DNA from: Anadara kagoshimensis
Taxonomy: Eukaryota > Mollusca > Bivalvia > Arcoida > Arcidae
Direction: 5' to 3'
Length of the DNA stretch: 64,000 nt
Assembly: GCA_021292105.1 (NCBI GenBank)
Contig: CM037869.1
Span: forward strand, 29,961,536 to 30,025,535
In this document: piece after piece, positions 60,171 through 64,000 of the stretch
Layout: each line of letters starts with the position of its first letter
Position numbering within the stretch: the first letter of the stretch is position 1
Notes under the pieces: generated by a model
Seen by the model: only the letters and a program-made list of their open reading frames with translations
Database searches by the model: none
What the model was told of the DNA's origin: nothing
Made by a program: the position numbers and the translations under genes

Positions 60171-61594
60171 ATGCAAGCTAAAGACGTCTTAGAGGTTATT
60201 GCAAATGACAAATATTACGTCACGTTTGACTGGTACACGCCACGACCACACATGATAATTTTAGGAAAAAATGGCTCAGAGTTTGAGAGTAAATGTCTGA
60301 AATCTATGGTCCCAACTTCCGGTAAACCGATGTTTTCTGAGATGTCGGACAACGAGAAGAAAGCTTTGATCGATATAGCAGCGGCAACGTGCAGTAATGT
60401 GATGAAATTCAAATCTGTGGCGGACATACCCGGTGTCGGGTCACCAGCGGTTTTGTCACTTCACTTTGGGTCTTGGTTTGCACAGAAGTCAAAGCACTTT
60501 CATGCGCATGTCTGTATAAACATAGAACCATATGAGGAATTTATTACAATTTACGAAAAAAATGATGTTCTGAAAAAGAAAATGTTTAAAGGTTTAAATG
60601 CGTACCTTAAACTTGCTAGTAGGCAGCCGAAGGATTATACAAACGCCAACATCGAGGTTTTTGAAAAAGTTTTCAAGGTAAAGGATGGCGGCCAGTATGA
60701 CTTATTAAAGAAAGATGCTGGACTAAAGAGTCTGGCTTACAACGAGAACTACATGCGGATTGGTTTTGTATCGGACAAGTACGACAATCTCACACTAATG
60801 AAGGTGATGGATGACCTTGTTTCTTCACATGGCTTCCTGAAAGAAAATGGCGGACACATCGTTATCGACCTTGGTAAAGGAGGTAATGTAATATAAAACA
60901 ACAATCGCACTAGTCTATGTGTAGAATAAAAATAAATAACAAATAAATCAAAGAATTATTTTTGAAAACGTAAATTTAGTTAAACAAGTGAACTTCCTCC
61001 AGTGAAATGAGACCGGATGCCTCGGAATGGTACATTGGCTGACCCCATTAGAATGTTTTCACTGTTTAACTGAAGAAATTGTTAGCCAATTGTATTTTTA
61101 TGAAATAAGTCGGCATTCTTAATCGAATTGTATATTTTTTAGTTCTGAAATACAACACCTACCAAGGACTTCTAGTTGCCAATTGTAAACAATAAATGAT
61201 TTACTGTGGCCGAACAGAAAAGTACATAGAATTACAGGATATTGTATTTTTTAAAAATTTTATTTGTGGTTCCAGGACATCACCTTATGGCACATTTAAT
61301 CAATTAAGGTCAAAACCCTAAAATCACCGGGAGATCACGAACACGTGACATGCTATATATAGATCACTTTTATCTGTCGTTATTTTAAGGTTTGTAATTA
61401 AACCCTTTTATTTTTGAACAGGTTTCCCTGGATACAGAATGCTGATTGATAGTTCCGAAGTAGAACAAGCAAAGGTCAGAGGTTATCTTCAACTTCCAGG
61501 AGATTCCTTTGGGACGCTGTTGAGAGCATTTGGTATAGGCCAGGAATGGCTTAAAAAATACGATCATACTGAAATGAGCATTGTTTACACTTAG
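60171..61594 (+). CDS. HIT-like protein, intact copy 3
   Basis: Exons 60171-60882 and 61422-61594 join in phase 1 over a 539-bp GT-AG intron to give 294 residues, the same length as copy 1. A GCATTACAG acceptor ends at 60159, 11 bases before the ATG, implying an upstream non-coding exon. Residues 109-115 are HFHAHVC, a complete histidine triad. Upstream come YYVTFDWYTPRPHMIIL and GSPAVLSLHFGSWFAQKSK; downstream YNENYMRIGFVSDKYDNLTL and the exon 2 part GFPGYRMLIDSSEV and VRGYLQLPGDSFGTLL. HIT enzymes hydrolyse or transfer nucleotide phosphoester groups through a histidyl intermediate. The protein is longer than HINT-type members, with an added C-terminal region I do not recognise. No signal peptide, so likely intracellular. 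Best candidate for the functional member of the cluster. Confidence 0.85.
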
Positions 61595-61637
61595 TAACGA
61601 AGGACAACTGACCGTCATAAGGACCACTGCTATATAT

Positions 61638-61870
61638 AGGCGAACAACATCGACCTGTCCGCTTGACCTTTATTTTAAATGTTACCATGAATGAATATAA
61701 TTTTATTTATGGAACGCATGTGTTTAATTCGTATACATAATGAGTAACATTACACACAAACACTGTTACTTATTAGCTGCGACTACTGATACTATCCACG
61801 TAGCGGTTGGATTATCTTCTATGATATTCCTAATAAAAGGTCAAACGGACAGGTCAATGATGTTTGCCTA
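61638..61870. mobile_element. MITE family C in copy 3 flank
   Basis: AGGCGAACAACATCGACCTG at the left, AGGTCAAACGGACAGGTCAA and TGATGTTTGCC at the right. Same position as the 26796-27377 element of copy 1, minus the internal insertion. Confidence 0.83.
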
Positions 61871-63210
61871 TGCCTTGTAACGTTCAAACTTTTAAATTAA
61901 TAATTTTTATTATATAATTTAACATAGATTTTCATAAATATTATAAACTTTTATGAATTTTTGAATGTATATTTGTAATACAACTGTGTATGTATTAGTA
62001 TATTATTTTTTTTTAAATGGAACATATGCACGTATGTTTACTTATCATAGGGAAAAACTTGGTAATCTTTTTTGGAATTGCTAGTAAATATTTTTGATAA
62101 ACTAATTACAAAAATGTAAAAATCTTGAAGTGATCTTGAAATTGACATCTAAGATACCTGAATATCTGAAAAATCAAAATTAATAAGATTTGAAATTTTG
62201 CCAAGGAAAATTTTATTTGTTTTGTAGTATATATCAGTATATAGGAAATTAATGGCTAATTTGTCTTTTATTGGGGCATGGAAGTATAACAGAAAATGCT
62301 TGGTTTTCCGAGGTGGTTTTTGCTTAAAATGGATCATGTGAGAAGAGTTATCTTTACATGAAAAGATCTTGGGTTAGAGACTTTTGTTCACTGTTTCAAA
62401 AAATAATTTGTACCATAACTGACAATTTCACGTATATTTCTAATTTTAAGAACTTGTTTCAACCATGTTTTAATTTCTTTTGACAAACGCCCACAAGCAA
62501 TGGACAGTACAGACAGAAGAGTATACCACCTTCCCTCTTTTTCGAAGCGGGTGCTAAAACTCGAGTCTTTGATACAAAGAATGGAGAAAGCCAACCATTA
62601 TAAGGCAGACGATATGTTTATGGCTGATCCGTTTTGTTGACTCACTATTATCATAACCTTGTGACGACATGATGCTTTGCAAACGATGGCGTGGCGTTAT
62701 TGAATTAATTGAATTTAATATCAACAACCGAATTTTATAAATGAACATTGTTTTACAAATAAAATTTACATGTTCTTTTAAAAAAAATCACAATGTTTAT
62801 CTAATTTTGATTTAACATGTTTTCTTCTGAGAGTCCAAAATTTCCTGAATTAAACTTTTCTTTACTTATTTTTGGAAGGATATGACCATAAAACAATGAT
62901 TTATGAATCTTATTTCGCTGGGTAATGTTTAAAAATTGTATACCTGTATAATCTTCTCAATACAATAAAGCAATGTAATAAAATCATATTACACACATGT
63001 AATATCGTGTTCCAGACCTTGCGTAACCATTTGCACATGTGACATCACTACATCAACTGTTGTTTGTTTTAATGGAAATGAACAATTATTCAAAATACAT
63101 GTATATAATAAAAAATTACAAAATGACGGGTTCTTTATAAATTCAGTTACAAAGACCGTATGCATCAATTTGTTTTGATTTTTTGCAAGGATTGCGTTGT
63201 ATTACACTTC

Positions 63211-63262
63211 ATGATGATGATGACGATGATGATGATGTCATGATGATGATGATGATGATGAT
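63211..63262. repeat. (ATG)n/(GAT)n microsatellite
   Basis: Two runs of GAT units. The apparent Asp- and Met-rich open frame across it is an artefact of the repeat. Confidence 0.93.
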
Positions 63263-63561
63263 ACGCTTGTTGCTGTCAATTAAGCAAAAAAATGTGCTTT
63301 TAAAATTCAACAACATTTCCAGTATTTTAATATCTATTTTTAAAAATCCCTCTCGGAAGATTGAAGCTTTTCTGGAAGTCCCGGTACTTTGAATAGAACT
63401 ATACTCACACAGACCTGCAGCTGCATGTGAAAGTTTGTAAGTTCACAAAGTGGTTTCCATGGCTACCTGCTTCGGTTTTCTCCACCATACCAGAAAGAAA
63501 TAAACACCTTGATATAATCTCTCTCTCTCTCTCTCATGCTGCTACGGTAAGTAAAAGTATA

Positions 63562-63670
63562 GGGCTGGGTAACTCGAAGCTCTCTTAGCAGTTACGAATA
63601 CTTAACGCCTTTGTGTTATATATGCATTAAGTGATCGTAACTGCTGAGAGAGTTTCGAGTTACCCAGCCC
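63562..63670. mobile_element. Fold-back MITE, ~110 bp
   Basis: GGGCTGGGTAACTCGAAGCT at the left mirrors GTTTCGAGTTACCCAGCCC at the right. The arms extend through TTAGCAGTTACGA / TCGTAACTGCTGAG. Confidence 0.87.
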
Positions 63671-64000
63671 AGAGCTAGAATTTCCGAAATAGCCCCATTC
63701 TTTAGATTGAAGTCTTATTCCACAGTTAGGGAAAAAACTTCCATAAATGCTTTGAAAGTAGAGGAATATAACAGGTGATGCATCGATATAAGTGAAACAA
63801 TTTGACACAAATGAGTAAAACAATGACTTCAACACATGAAATGCCCGAATTTTGAAGACCACGGTTGTTTGTTGATAAAGAGTTCTACAGTTCTATCCCC
63901 TGCTGGTGCGTTAGAAGAATGAACATTCCCGGTAGTCATTAGGTTTTATAGCTTGATAGAATTTGTAAGGCTAGAAGGTGGTGCCTTATACTTTCGATTG
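63671..64000. other. No gene seen at the right edge
   Basis: An 86-codon minus-strand frame (63602-63862) overlaps the palindrome and has no recognisable features. Confidence 0.4.

Larger units (their letters stand above)
58590..63095 (+). repeat. Segmental duplication, copy 3
   Basis: Same landmarks as copy 1: GGAAAAAATATATCGAATGG (59060), minisatellite, HIT-like exons, family C MITE, GGTTTTCCGAGGTGG, ATGCTTTGCAAACGATGGCG and ACATCAACTGTTGTTTGTTT (63051). It lies under 3 kb from the end of copy 2. Confidence 0.85.

Noticed and set aside
63183-63392. Asp/Met-rich open frame
   Set aside because: Translation of a GAT/ATG microsatellite.

Overview
The window looks like A+T-rich, intron-containing animal DNA, most likely from a bivalve or related mollusc. 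That placement is inferred from the repeats: a tRNA-headed SINE with a tail like TGGGACGTTAAACACC, long AGGTCAAGGTCACAGATG-type repeat blocks bounded by CTCACCTGAG ends, many fold-back elements and minisatellites. There are no bacterial operons. Coding sequence is a small fraction and is split by introns, so most open frames in the window are chance or repeat-derived.

Layout. 1-12.6 kb: no confident gene. It holds a 31-bp and a 60-bp minisatellite, SINEs, a palindromic MITE family and one candidate first exon (4794-4850). 12.6-14.0 kb: a homogeneous 32-bp satellite runs up to the stop codon of a caveolin-like last exon on the minus strand, which carries an in-frame stop and a frameshift. 14-23.5 kb: transposons, including a 570-bp fold-back element and a nest of duplicated MITE copies, one carrying a CACTA-ended element and one interrupted nearby by a SINE with clear target-site duplications. 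29.1-34.0 kb: a decayed non-LTR retrotransposon (ORF1, endonuclease, reverse transcriptase). 37.7-43.6 kb: a complete five-exon gene for a secreted protein of 221 residues with a C-terminal F5/8 type C (discoidin) domain.

The dominant locus is a three-copy segmental family at about 23.6-28.7, 48.7-55.7 and 58.6-63.1 kb. Each copy carries a 44-bp minisatellite upstream of a gene with a histidine-triad (HIT)-like motif, with two coding exons seen and a conserved acceptor just before the ATG. Copy 3 is intact (294 aa, HFHAHVC). Copy 1 is open and the same length, but the first histidine of the triad is proline. Copy 2 has a 34-bp deletion that shifts the frame. Shared and private insertions suggest copies 1 and 3 are closest relatives and copy 2 is older.

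Nothing in the sequence shows the discoidin, HIT and caveolin genes acting together. All calls come from reading the sequence; no database search was run.
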